A DNA stretch of 64,000 nt from an uncultured Phycisphaerales bacterium (GTDB lineage Bacteria > Planctomycetota > Phycisphaerae > Sedimentisphaerales > Anaerohalosphaeraceae): assembly GCA_937868095.1 (NCBI GenBank), contig CALMLO010000041.1, positions 1-64,000 on the forward strand. Direction: 5' to 3'. Each line of letters starts with the position of its first letter. Position 1 is the stretch's first letter. The notes under the pieces are model-generated. The model had not been told where the DNA came from and ran no database searches. It worked only from the letters and a program-made list of their open reading frames with translations. The position numbers and the translations under genes were made by a program. Positions 1 through 7,787 of this stretch are shown here, one piece after another.

Positions 1-38
1 AGGTAGAGAGCCGATCACTCAACGGAGGAACCAGACCA

Positions 39-1319
39 ATGCAGGCAGCCGCCCAGTACAGCCCCGCCCCATCGCAGCCCCGCTCCTTCCTTATTCCCCG
101 CACACACCCCGCCCAGCCGTGCCCTCCGCCCGCCGACAACCCTCGCCCCGCCCGACGCCGCCTCTCACCCACACAAAAGGCCTTCCTCGCCGACATCTTC
201 CACAACGGCCGAACCCTCACCCAGGCAAGAACCAACCTCCGCCTCCGACCCCTCATCCTCCACAACTGGCTCCAAAGCCCCCTCTTCCGACAAACCCTCC
301 ACACCTTCCTAACCGGCTATCGACGCCAGGCCCGCCTCGTCGCTCTCCACCGCATCCCCGTCTCCCTCGGCACCATGCTCATCTTCACCGAAACCCAAAA
401 CCCCAAACACGCACGCCGCGCCTCCCTCGACATCTGGCAGACCTATCGAACCTTCTGCCGCTCCCCCCAAAACAAACCGTCCAACACCAACCCTCAACAG
501 GAGTCCCCTATGACAAACAATCCCGCCCCCCAAAACCCGCCCCGCCTCACCCGCAAGCAGCAGTGGTTTCTCGAAACCGTCTTAGACGTCGGCTGTCCCC
601 TCGAACAGGCCATGGCCGACGGCCGCATCACCCCGCGTCTCCTCCACAGCTGGCTCCAGCAGCCCCGCTTCCTCCACGCCGTCGAAATCCGCATGGCCCA
701 GTACCGCCTCGAAACCCGAATCGAAGCCGCCCGCGCCGCCTGTCAGGCCGTCCACACCCTCGCCCGCATCACCGCACACGCTAGCCGATACGACATTGTC
801 CGTCAGGCCGGTATGGACCTGGTCAAAATCCATCACGACCTCGAAAATGAAAAGCCGCCCCAGCCGATGGCTCAAAAGTCTCCCTCTCCATTGAATTCTC
901 AGCAATTTTCCCCGCAACCCCTCAACCCTTCCCCTCTGGCTCAAGAATCTGCATCTCAATTGAATTCTCAGCAATTTCCCCCAAACCCCCTCAGCAGCCC
1001 TTTTCAACTGGCTCAAAAATGCGCGCCGACGCCTCCGCAGGTCCAAAATCCGGCTTTAAAATGCGCACGGCCGTTTTTAAGTGGCTTTAAAATGCGCGCC
1101 GACTGTGCGCCGCGGTGCGCAAATTTCCCCAAAAACCCCATTTTCAGCACAAAAACCCACAAAACCCCCTTATCTCATTTTTCCCCCCAGCCAAAGGGGA
1201 TGCATTCGCCCCAGGAATTGGAAAAATCGGCAAAACCATGGAAGGTACCCTCCAATTTCGCCGACTTTCCCCACGAAGATTTGCATCGGCAGGGCGAATG
1301 CATTATGATACCGCCATAA
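39..1319 (+). CDS. Duplicated HTH-like domain protein with a proline-rich repetitive tail
   Basis: The 426-residue frame holds two copies of one domain, at about residues 41-140 and 169-270. Both follow the pattern L-S/T-x-x-Q-x-x-F-L ... G ... L-x-Q-A ... L-H-x-W-L-Q-x-P-x-F ... Y-R. This resembles the helix-turn-helix of phage small-terminase (phBC6A51-like) proteins, so DNA binding is inferred rather than shown. Residues 280-340 are low-complexity P/Q/S/N repeats, and the last 80 residues run through short direct repeats and a strongly foldable segment before ahcY. The coding strand is very rich in C, unlike the neighbouring genes. GGAGG at 24-28 precedes the ATG by 10 nt. A second in-frame ATG at 510 has a better ribosome site, so domain 2 may also be made alone. 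The reading beyond about position 1010 may not be real protein. Confidence 0.6.
   Translation: MQAAAQYSPAPSQPRSFLIPRTHPAQPCPPPADNPRPARRRLSPTQKAFLADIFHNGRTLTQARTNLRLRPLILHNWLQSPLFRQTLHTFLTGYRRQARLVALHRIPVSLGTMLIFTETQNPKHARRASLDIWQTYRTFCRSPQNKPSNTNPQQESPMTNNPAPQNPPRLTRKQQWFLETVLDVGCPLEQAMADGRITPRLLHSWLQQPRFLHAVEIRMAQYRLETRIEAARAACQAVHTLARITAHASRYDIVRQAGMDLVKIHHDLENEKPPQPMAQKSPSPLNSQQFSPQPLNPSPLAQESASQLNSQQFPPNPLSSPFQLAQKCAPTPPQVQNPALKCARPFLSGFKMRADCAPRCANFPKNPIFSTKTHKTPLSHFSPQPKGMHSPQELEKSAKPWKVPSNFADFPHEDLHRQGECIMIPP
499..512 (+). promoter_or_regulatory. Internal ribosome-binding site and in-frame ATG
   Basis: AGGAG at 499-503 lies six bases before an ATG at 510. The ATG is in frame with the long gene that starts at 39 and sits exactly at the junction between the two repeated domains. 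The site is stronger than the one at the upstream start. A separate product covering only the second domain and the tail is plausible; alternatively two tandem genes became joined. Confidence 0.5.
868..1020 (+). repeat. Tandem repeat of about 70 bp, two and a part copies
   Basis: Units begin at 868, 937 and 1009, each with TGGCTCAA. The first two share TTGAATTCTCAGCAATTT and C-rich flanks; the third is cut short. The spacings of 69 and 72 bases are multiples of three, so the encoded AQ..S..LNSQQF..PL repeat stays in frame. Confidence 0.7.
1010..1097 (+). repeat. Three direct copies of a GGCT..AAAATGCGC element
   Basis: GGCTCAAAAATGCGC at 1010 and two exact copies of GGCTTTAAAATGCGC at 1052 and 1083 lie 31-42 bases apart. 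The first and third continue with GCCGAC. A TGCGC-CGCGGT-GCGCA hairpin follows at about 1106-1121. The spacing is not regular enough for a classical tandem repeat. The function is unknown. Confidence 0.6.
1199..1304 (+). ncRNA. Candidate structured RNA (three-way junction) just before ahcY
   Basis: A perfect 12-bp inverted repeat, ATGCATTCGCCC at 1200-1211 and GGGCGAATGCAT at 1292-1303, closes a segment holding two further stems. One pairs 1214-1222 with 1251-1259 (9 bp, one G-U). The other pairs 1260-1264 with 1286-1290 (GCCGA/TCGGC). The inner stems abut, leaving two unpaired bases on one side of the junction and one on the other. A second TCGGC at 1227-1231 could compete for 1260-1264 as a pseudoknot. 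The element ends 36 nt before the ahcY start. I do not recognise the SAH or SAM riboswitch consensus. It overlaps the apparent 3' end of the preceding reading frame. A cis-regulatory role is inferred. Confidence 0.45.
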
Positions 1320-1339
1320 AAAATGAGAAAGGAATCCGG

Positions 1340-2791
1340 ATGAAGACAGTACAAAATGCGAAGCGAAAGAAAGTTCGCCCCCTTGATTTATCGCTGCCGT
1401 ATCAGGTAGCGGATATCTCCCTGGCCGACTGGGGCCGGCGGGAGCTCAAACTGGCCGAAAAAGAGATGCCGGGCCTGATGGCCATACGCCGCAATTATGG
1501 CCAAACCAAACCCCTCAAGGGCTTGAAAATCACCGGCAGTCTTCACATGACCATCCAGACGGCGATGCTCATTGAGACCCTCGAAATCCTCGGCGCCAAG
1601 GTCCGCTGGGCATCCTGCAATATCTTTTCCACCCAGGACCACGCCGCAGCCGCCATTGCCAAAGAAGGCCGTTCCGCCGTTTTTGCATGGAAGGGCGAAA
1701 CCCTCGAGGACTACTGGTGGTGCACGGAGCAGGCCCTCACCTGGCCGGATGGCGGCGGCCCCGATATGATCGTTGACGACGGCGGAGATGCGACGCTGAT
1801 GGTAATTCAGGGAATGCGGGCAGAGAAAAACCCCGAACTTTTCACCCGTACCTATGACAACAAAGAATTCAGCATTATCATGGACCGCCTGGCCGCGGCC
1901 TACGCTGAAAACCCAACCAAATGGACGCAAATTGCCTCGAATCTGCGAGGCGTCTCAGAAGAAACAACCACAGGAGTTCACCGGCTTTACCAGCTTCAGT
2001 CCTCCGGCGAGCTGCCTTTTCCCGCCATCAATGTCAACGACTCTGTAACAAAGTCCAAGTTTGACAACCTGTACGGCTGTCGGGAGTCGCTGGCCGACGG
2101 TATCAAGCGGGCAACAGGCGTGATGATAGCCGGCAAAGTCGTCGTTGTCTGCGGTTATGGGGATGTAGGCAAGGGATGCGCCCAGTCGATGAGGGGGTTC
2201 GGCGCACGGGTCCTCATTACGGAAATCGACCCCATCTGTGCACTCCAGGCAATGATGGAAGGCTACGAAGTAACCACAATGGAGAAAGCCGCTCCGGTCG
2301 GCGACATCTTTGTCACAGCTACCGGCTGCTGTGATGTGATTACCGGCGCCCACATGGAGCAGATGAAAAACGAGGCAATCGTTTGCAATATTGGGCATTT
2401 TGACAGCGAAATTCAGATGTCATATCTGGAGAACAATCCCAAGTGCAAAAAACAAACCATTAAGCCGCAAGTCGATAAGTGGATGCTCGAAAGCGGACGG
2501 TCGCTCCTCGTGCTGGCCGAAGGTCGGCTTGTGAATTTAGGTTGTGCCGCAGGACATCCCAGCTTTGTAATGAGCAGCAGCTTTACCAATCAATGCCTGG
2601 CACAGATTATGCTCGCCACGGAAAACCTCAAGCCGGGCGTTTATACCCTCCCCAAAAAGCTGGACGAAGAAGTGGCTCGGCTGCATGTGGAAGCCATCGG
2701 CGGCAAACTCACCAAACTGACCCCCAGGCAGGCCGAATATCTCGGAGTCCCTATCGATGGGCCTTACAAACCGGAGCATTATCGATATTAG
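1340..2791 (+). CDS. ahcY: Adenosylhomocysteinase
   Basis: This 483-residue cytosolic enzyme hydrolyses S-adenosylhomocysteine to adenosine and homocysteine, clearing the by-product of methyl transfer. Family blocks are clear: [16 protein letters not shown] near the N terminus, the substrate block with [15 protein letters not shown], the catalytic lysine and aspartate region [15 protein letters not shown], the NAD-binding [10 protein letters not shown] and the C-terminal [11 protein letters not shown]. The C-terminal ending and the length fit a full-length enzyme. The ATG at 1340 is preceded by AAGGA at a good distance; the frame stays open upstream but resembles the family only from here. 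It is separated from the archease gene by 45 nt and may be co-transcribed with it. The structured element at 1199-1304 lies in its probable leader. Confidence 0.96.
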   Translation: MKTVQNAKRKKVRPLDLSLPYQVADISLADWGRRELKLAEKEMPGLMAIRRNYGQTKPLKGLKITGSLHMTIQTAMLIETLEILGAKVRWASCNIFSTQDHAAAAIAKEGRSAVFAWKGETLEDYWWCTEQALTWPDGGGPDMIVDDGGDATLMVIQGMRAEKNPELFTRTYDNKEFSIIMDRLAAAYAENPTKWTQIASNLRGVSEETTTGVHRLYQLQSSGELPFPAINVNDSVTKSKFDNLYGCRESLADGIKRATGVMIAGKVVVVCGYGDVGKGCAQSMRGFGARVLITEIDPICALQAMMEGYEVTTMEKAAPVGDIFVTATGCCDVITGAHMEQMKNEAIVCNIGHFDSEIQMSYLENNPKCKKQTIKPQVDKWMLESGRSLLVLAEGRLVNLGCAAGHPSFVMSSSFTNQCLAQIMLATENLKPGVYTLPKKLDEEVARLHVEAIGGKLTKLTPRQAEYLGVPIDGPYKPEHYRY

Positions 2792-2836
2792 CAGATGACA
2801 ATCACCCTTAGAAAGGAATATCCATAGTAGGCGGCT

Positions 2837-3247
2837 ATGTGGGAGCATTTTCCTCATCAGGCGGATATCGGCATCCGCGGAATTGGAAACACGGTCGAAG
2901 AGGCCTTTGCCGAAGGGGCGTATGCCCTCATGGCGGTGATGTGCAGCCCGCAGAAGGTTCAGCCGCTTGTGCAGGTGCCGATTACTGCACAGGTCGAAGG
3001 GCTGGATTTGCTCTTTGTCGAATGGCTCAACCAGATTTTGTGCGAATCGGATATCCGTAAGATGTTTTTTTCACGGTTTGAGGTGAAGATTTCCGGCGAT
3101 ACGCTCACGGCTTCCGCCTGGGGTGAACCAATGGATCCCCAGCGGCACGAAGCGGCAGTAGAGGTCAAGGCAGCAACTTATCAGATGCTGAAGGTGTACC
3201 GCGACGAGCAAGGACGCTGGATTGCCCAATGTGTAGTGGATGTATAG
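2837..3247 (+). CDS. Archease family protein
   Basis: This 136-residue protein has the archease hallmarks: an N-terminal H-Q-A-D-I-G-I-R-G-I-G-N-T-V-E-E-A-F block, a central LDLLFVEWLNQIL helix, a VKAATYQML segment and a terminal aspartate in CVVDV. In the family the acidic residues bind metal and help RtcB load GMP and turn over more than once. The gene ends nine bases before rtcB, the conserved partner, which strongly supports the assignment. A ribosome site (AGGCGG) lies very close to the ATG. Length is normal for the family. Confidence 0.93.
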   Translation: MWEHFPHQADIGIRGIGNTVEEAFAEGAYALMAVMCSPQKVQPLVQVPITAQVEGLDLLFVEWLNQILCESDIRKMFFSRFEVKISGDTLTASAWGEPMDPQRHEAAVEVKAATYQMLKVYRDEQGRWIAQCVVDV

Positions 3248-3256
3248 GGGTATACA

Positions 3257-4687
3257 ATGGATCGGAAACTGGTCAAACGCAGAGATCAATACCGCTGGCT
3301 GGTGGAACGTACCGGTCGGATGCTTGTCGATGGATTGATTTTTGCATCCGAGCGGCTGATTGACGAAATGGATGACATGGTGGCTCGGCAGGTAAGCAAT
3401 GTCGCTTGTCTGCCCGGCATCGTCGGCTATTCCTATGCAATGCCGGACGCCCATTGGGGCTATGGTTTCTGCATCGGCGGGGTCGCTGCCTTTGACCCCG
3501 ACAAAGGGGGAATTATATCGGCCGGCGGCGTGGGGTTTGATATTGCCTGCGGCGTGCGGACAGTGCATACCGGCCTCAAAGAGAAGGATTTTTTGCCGCA
3601 TCGGGAGCGGATTGCGGATGCCCTCTTTCGGAATATTCCTGCCGGTGTGGGAAGCACAGGCAAAATTTCCCTCTCGATTCCTGAATTGGATGAGGTACTT
3701 GTCGGCGGGGCGGTTTGGGCGGTCGAGCAGGGGTTCGGCGTGCCGGAAGATCTTCGATTTATTGAATCCGGCGGACGAGTCGCTGGCGCAGACCCTTCCA
3801 AGGTGTCTGACCAGGCCAAAAAACGCCAGCTGGAAGAAATGGGAACGCTGGGCTCCGGCAATCATTATCTGGAGATTCAGAAGGTTGCAGAGATTTATGA
3901 CTCCAAAACAGCCAAAGCATTCGGCCTTGAAGTAGGGGACATTAAAATCAGCATTCATTGCGGTTCTCGCGGCCTGGGGCATCAAATCGGCACCGATTAT
4001 TTGAAGAAGATGACGCTGGCGGCGCGGGAGGCCGGCATTGATTTGGCTGAACGGGAACTGGCTTGTGCGCCGCTTCGTTCAGAAGTTGGCCGAAGTTATC
4101 TGGGCGCAATGCGCAGCGGTATCAATTGTGCCTTGGCCAATCGTCAGATTTTGATGCATCTGGTGCGTGAGGTTTTTGAGCGGGAGCTGCCGGGGGTGGC
4201 AATTCGCCCGCTCTATGACGTTTCCCATAATACCTGTCAGGAAGAGGAACAGGAAGTTGCCGGCCGGCGGTGCCGGCTCTTTGTTCATCGCAAAGGGGCC
4301 ACCCGGGCATGGGGACTCGGGCACCCGGACCTTCCTGCCGAATACCGCCCCGTAGGCCAGCCGGTCCTGATTGGCGGCACGATGGGTACTGCCTCCTATA
4401 TCTTGGTCGGAACCCCGCAGGCCGAGTCGCTGTCGCTGAGTTCTTCTTGTCACGGAGCGGGCCGGCAGATAAGCCGAACGGCTGCAACCAAACAATGGCA
4501 TGGTAAAGGGATTATGGAAAATCTTCACAAACGAGGAATTCTGATCCGAAGCAGGTCAATGCGCGGATTGGCCGAGGAGGCCCCCGATGCCTATAAGGAT
4601 GTGAGTGAAGTTGTGGAAGTTTCTGATAAAGCCGGCCTGGCAGCAAAGGTGGCTAAGCTGGTGCCGCTGGTCTGTATTAAGGGCTGA
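3257..4687 (+). CDS. rtcB: RNA-splicing ligase RtcB
   Basis: This 476-residue GTP- and Mn-dependent ligase joins 2',3'-cyclic phosphate or 3'-phosphate RNA ends to 5'-hydroxyl ends. It matches the long form found in archaea and some bacteria rather than the roughly 408-residue E. coli form. The visible metal and guanylate ligands are Cys98 in GVGFDIACGVR, histidines in GSGNHYLEIQ, IHCGSRGLGHQ and VSHNTCQEE, and the guanylylated histidine block SSSCHGAGRQISRTAA. It is encoded directly after archease, its activator. No RtcA cyclase or RtcR regulator is present in the window. Its stop codon abuts the stop of the convergent small membrane protein. Confidence 0.96.
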   Translation: MDRKLVKRRDQYRWLVERTGRMLVDGLIFASERLIDEMDDMVARQVSNVACLPGIVGYSYAMPDAHWGYGFCIGGVAAFDPDKGGIISAGGVGFDIACGVRTVHTGLKEKDFLPHRERIADALFRNIPAGVGSTGKISLSIPELDEVLVGGAVWAVEQGFGVPEDLRFIESGGRVAGADPSKVSDQAKKRQLEEMGTLGSGNHYLEIQKVAEIYDSKTAKAFGLEVGDIKISIHCGSRGLGHQIGTDYLKKMTLAAREAGIDLAERELACAPLRSEVGRSYLGAMRSGINCALANRQILMHLVREVFERELPGVAIRPLYDVSHNTCQEEEQEVAGRRCRLFVHRKGATRAWGLGHPDLPAEYRPVGQPVLIGGTMGTASYILVGTPQAESLSLSSSCHGAGRQISRTAATKQWHGKGIMENLHKRGILIRSRSMRGLAEEAPDAYKDVSEVVEVSDKAGLAAKVAKLVPLVCIKG

Positions 4688-4927
4688 TTAAAGAACCAAT
4701 GCCAGAAATAGAAAAAGCATCGCCAGAAAAATCATTGTCAACGTCAGCCGCAGACCGCGGTGATAACGTCGGAGGACGGGATGTTCTTCTTCGAATTCCC
4801 AGTAGATCCCTTCGATTTGTTCCCAGCGGGGTTTTAGCCGGATGCGGACATAAAAGTACCCTCCCAGTCCGCCCGCAAAAAGCAGACCTCCAGCGACAAC
4901 CAAAAGAATTTTTACGGCATCATACAT
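4688..4927 (-). CDS. Small two-helix membrane protein
   Basis: Seventy-nine residues with a hydrophobic helix at about 5-28 and another at about 60-79. A charged stretch rich in E, R and W/Y lies between them. I do not recognise a family. The gene is convergent with rtcB, the two stop codons touching, and faces away from tatC across an 86-nt gap. No strong ribosome site is visible before the ATG. The hydrophobic pattern and lack of any competing frame suggest it is real. The function is unknown. Confidence 0.55.
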   Translation of the reverse strand: MYDAVKILLVVAGGLLFAGGLGGYFYVRIRLKPRWEQIEGIYWEFEEEHPVLRRYHRGLRLTLTMIFLAMLFLFLALVL

Positions 4928-5013
4928 CAGGAAAACATTCTATCCTGCTTCACTGATTTGGAAAAGGGATTTACCAGCAGAAAAAACAGATACACTGACT
5001 GCTGTGAAAGAGT

Positions 5014-5793
5014 ATGCCAATGACCTCTCAGAAACCGGCAGAAATGGAACAGGAAGAACTGAAATCGATGACTTTGGGAGATCATCTCGAAGAGCTGCGG
5101 GCTCGACTGATCCTTTCCCTGCTGGGACTTATCGTGGGAATGGGTGTGGCTTTATTTTGGGGACGTTCCTTTTTGCGTTTGATACTCCTGCCTTTTGAAC
5201 AGGCGCTGGAAACCTCGAATCTGAAGCCGTCCCTGCAGGCCATCCAGGTTGCCGAGCCGTTCATGGTTTATTTGAAAGCATCCCTTGTACTCGGATTGCT
5301 GATTTCTGCCCCTTGGATATTCTATCAGCTTTGGGCATTCATCTCTGCCGGTCTCTATCGTCACGAGCGCCGCTATGTATATATTGCGGCTCCAATCAGT
5401 GCGGTGCTGTTTATTGGGGGGGTGCTGTTTTTTTTGCTGCTTGTCGCACCGCTAACCCTGAAGTTTTTTGTTCGGTTCAATCTGGGAGTTGACTATCTCC
5501 TCTATCATCCGACCCTGTCAAATTATGTGTCGTTTATTTTGATAATGTCGCTGGTATTTGGACTGACGTTTCAAAGTCCGATTTTGATTGTATTTGCCGA
5601 GCGGTTTGGGCTGATTTCTTTGGAATCGCTCCGGAAAGCCAGGAGATACGTGGTTCTGGCTTCATTTCTAATTGGCGCTGCTGCCACACCATCGCCAGAT
5701 GTCTTTTCTCAGATTGCCATGGCCGCTCCTATGTATTTCCTTTATGAAATAAGCATCCTTGTTTGCCGTTTTTGGAGACACCGCAGCGGCTGA
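5014..5793 (+). CDS. tatC: Sec-independent protein translocase TatC
   Basis: TatC is the multi-helix receptor of the twin-arginine pathway, which exports folded proteins across the inner membrane. The N terminus carries the diagnostic MTLGDHLEELRARL motif, followed by six predicted membrane helices and the conserved F-x-x-P region before the fourth helix. The length of 259 residues is typical. The ATG at 5020 (MTSQKPAE) has AAAGAG at a better distance than the one at 5014, so the start may be two codons later. A tatA-like gene lies just downstream on the opposite strand instead of in the same operon. Confidence 0.95.
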   Translation: MPMTSQKPAEMEQEELKSMTLGDHLEELRARLILSLLGLIVGMGVALFWGRSFLRLILLPFEQALETSNLKPSLQAIQVAEPFMVYLKASLVLGLLISAPWIFYQLWAFISAGLYRHERRYVYIAAPISAVLFIGGVLFFLLLVAPLTLKFFVRFNLGVDYLLYHPTLSNYVSFILIMSLVFGLTFQSPILIVFAERFGLISLESLRKARRYVVLASFLIGAAATPSPDVFSQIAMAAPMYFLYEISILVCRFWRHRSG

Positions 5794-5862
5794 AAAGAAA
5801 TGAGAAAAATCCCTCTTAGCGGTTAAGGCGAACTTGAAGAACTTCAGAAAATACTCGGAAAA

Positions 5863-6090
5863 TTACAAAGTATTGTTTTTCTCCTCGCCTGGCTTTTTGT
5901 CAATAGTTTTGTCTGCTCCCTCTATTGCCTTGTGGATTTCGTCCTCAGATTCCTTGATTCCCTTTTTAAATTCGGTGATACTTTTACCGACACTGCGGGC
6001 AATCTCCGGCAACCGTCGGCCGAACAGAAGGACTGCGATAATCAGGATGACGATCCATTCCCATTGTCCGATTAAAGCCAGTATTTCCAT
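5863..6090 (-). CDS. tatA: Twin-arginine translocase subunit TatA/TatB family
   Basis: From the ATG at 6090 the protein is 75 residues. It has one N-terminal membrane helix ending in LLFGRRLPEIARSVGKSITEFKKG, the classic hinge and amphipathic helix of TatA, and then a charged tail. TatA forms the translocation pore recruited by TatC. AGGAC precedes the chosen start; a longer frame upstream to 6168 lacks family similarity. It is convergent with tatC. No separate TatB is seen, so this subunit may serve both roles, as in minimal Tat systems. Confidence 0.92.
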   Translation of the reverse strand: MEILALIGQWEWIVILIIAVLLFGRRLPEIARSVGKSITEFKKGIKESEDEIHKAIEGADKTIDKKPGEEKNNTL

Positions 6091-6348
6091 AGGAAAGTCC
6101 TTTCTTTGTCCTGAACAGAAAATATCATTCTCCAAATAATATTGTACTGGGATTGGAAAAAGTGTCAAGGCCTGAAATTGAGGGAAAATATCCGTTTTTG
6201 CTGCAAAATCTCAAGAATCTCAACTTGTTGATAATTGCTGTTTTGGAAATTGGATAGGGACTTTTCAGACTCTTACCAAAAGGGTATAATTCTGGAGTTA
6301 TCTGGCCCAATAGGGCGGTACCACCTAAAAATAAGGCGAATACTGGAA

Positions 6349-6954
6349 ATGAAAAAGCAGATGAAAACACAAACTTTGGCCGGTTTAGCGATTCTTGTTG
6401 CAGCAGCAGGATTGGCGATTTTCAGCATCGGATGCAAAAAAGAACCTTCCAGCCCGCCGAAGGCCGCCTCTCCTGACCCGACAATATCAATCCCTGTTGA
6501 TCCTGTTTCTGTTGAGAAAACGGCGGAGAAAACCCCTTCTTCCAAGGAGCCCCTTTTGACGGGGGTTCGCTGGTATACCGATTTTGAAGAGGCGAAAGCA
6601 GTTGCCCAAAAGGAGAATAAGGATTTGCTGATTAATTTCTCCGGTTCGGACTGGTGCATTTTCTGCATAAAGCTGGAAAAGGAGGTTTTTTCGGACGAAA
6701 CTTTTGCCAAAGAAGCCGAGAAATACTTTGTTTTTATGCTTGTCGATTTTCCCAGTGATCCTTCGAAACAGTCTCCCCAAATTCGCAGGCAAAATGAACA
6801 GTTGGCCGGCTTGTATCGTTTTCGCAACCTTTTCCCGACAATTTATTTGGCCAAGCCGGACGGAACGCCTTATGCGGTTGCCGAATACCAGCCCTTAGGA
6901 CCGACTGAATACCTTGAATACCTTCTTCGCATTCGCCAATATCGAAACCGATGA
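6349..6954 (+). CDS. Thioredoxin-fold lipoprotein
   Basis: The 201-residue product starts with a lipoprotein signal peptide ending in FSIGC (Cys29), so it is expected to be membrane-anchored on the outer face. A P/S/E-rich linker follows to about residue 70. The thioredoxin-like domain carries the redox pair Cys103-Ile-Phe-Cys106 in SDWCIFCIKLEKEVF, with LLINFSGS before it and FPTIYLAKPDG (cis-proline region) after it. This matches the thioredoxin_7/DUF255-like families that follow W-C-x-x-C with K-x-L-E. The start has only weak ribosome-site support and could be at 6361. Its stop overlaps a possible start of the next lipoprotein gene, suggesting one operon. Confidence 0.85.
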   Translation: MKKQMKTQTLAGLAILVAAAGLAIFSIGCKKEPSSPPKAASPDPTISIPVDPVSVEKTAEKTPSSKEPLLTGVRWYTDFEEAKAVAQKENKDLLINFSGSDWCIFCIKLEKEVFSDETFAKEAEKYFVFMLVDFPSDPSKQSPQIRRQNEQLAGLYRFRNLFPTIYLAKPDGTPYAVAEYQPLGPTEYLEYLLRIRQYRNR

Positions 6955-6995
6955 ATAAACCTTGGCGGAAAAGCACAGAAGAGTTTATCACCTTC

Positions 6996-7787
6996 ATGAA
7001 AAGAGTTTACCGATTTTTCTTAAGTGTGGTCTGTTTGAGCGGGTTAGGCTGTGAGGTACCGCCGACCTCCTCGCCATCGGTATCATCAGAAATATCCCGC
7101 CTGAAAATCACTGATTTGGCTCCTTCTAAAAATCCCATAGTGGAAATACAGTGCGGCTTTGCGGTTGTTGCTTATCGTCTTTCTTCTGAACAGGCACAAT
7201 CTGTCCCAAAGACCTTGTCGATGCTCAATATCAAAAAAACCACTTTTTCGGACTCCGAGGCCTTTGAATCCAACGGATTATGGGTAGCGGCGGGGACTTT
7301 TGAACAGACGGCTGAAGTTGTAGATGCTCTCAATAAATTAGGAGCCAAGCAGCTTGGTACCAAACAACTTTTTATGTTTCAGAATTACCCAGGGGAGATA
7401 ACCGGCTTTTCTGTGGAACCGGGCCGGACCCTTTTCTATTTTGGCGCCGGCAAGACCCCTATAGCCAAACAGGTGCCTGGCGGGCGACTTTCGCTGATGC
7501 TTTGGGCCCGACCCGATACTCCCCAACGGGGGTTTGCTTCAGTGCGAATCGAACCTTTTTTTCAGCCAGGCGTGTTTTTGAATGGCGGCGGGGGAAACGC
7601 CTTGTTTGAGAACCTCTCTTTTCGAGAAGGACGGCTGCTCACTACAATGGCAGAAGGGGACTTTCTTGTCCTCACTGTGCCCAAAGAAGAAGAATTGAGC
7701 ATTTTCAGCCGTTTCTTTTTGCCTGCTCACTTCCAGGAATCAGCACGGCTGCTTTATTTGATCATCTGTCAAAAGGCGGGGGAATGA
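6996..7787 (+). CDS. Hypothetical lipoprotein
   Basis: From the ATG at 6996 the signal peptide MKRVYRFFLSVVCLSGLGC ends in a clear lipobox, so I prefer this start over the one at 6951, which overlaps the upstream stop by ATGA. The mature part of about 245 residues has no recognised domain; it looks like mixed alpha/beta, with a glycine-rich FLNGGGGNALFENLS stretch. It lies between a thioredoxin-fold lipoprotein and a DUF362 protein, overlapping the latter by four bases. The three are probably made together. The function is unknown. Confidence 0.75.
   Translation: MKRVYRFFLSVVCLSGLGCEVPPTSSPSVSSEISRLKITDLAPSKNPIVEIQCGFAVVAYRLSSEQAQSVPKTLSMLNIKKTTFSDSEAFESNGLWVAAGTFEQTAEVVDALNKLGAKQLGTKQLFMFQNYPGEITGFSVEPGRTLFYFGAGKTPIAKQVPGGRLSLMLWARPDTPQRGFASVRIEPFFQPGVFLNGGGGNALFENLSFREGRLLTTMAEGDFLVLTVPKEEELSIFSRFFLPAHFQESARLLYLIICQKAGE

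Noticed and set aside
119-784. Alternative plus-strand frame rich in proline and arginine
   Set aside because: It lies wholly inside the HTH-like gene in another frame; its composition follows from the C-rich DNA and it has no recognisable motif.
582-1046. Long open frame on the minus strand opposite the HTH-like gene
   Set aside because: It is an artefact of the C-rich plus-strand composition; no ribosome site or domain is visible, and the plus-strand frame has the repeated domain.
1199-1304. Assigning the ahcY leader structure to the known SAH riboswitch
   Set aside because: The conserved SAH-riboswitch core is not recognisable, so only an unnamed structured element is reported.
3071-3985. 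Minus-strand frame of about 300 codons opposite rtcB
   Set aside because: The opposite strand encodes a fully recognised RtcB; the shadow frame has no family match.
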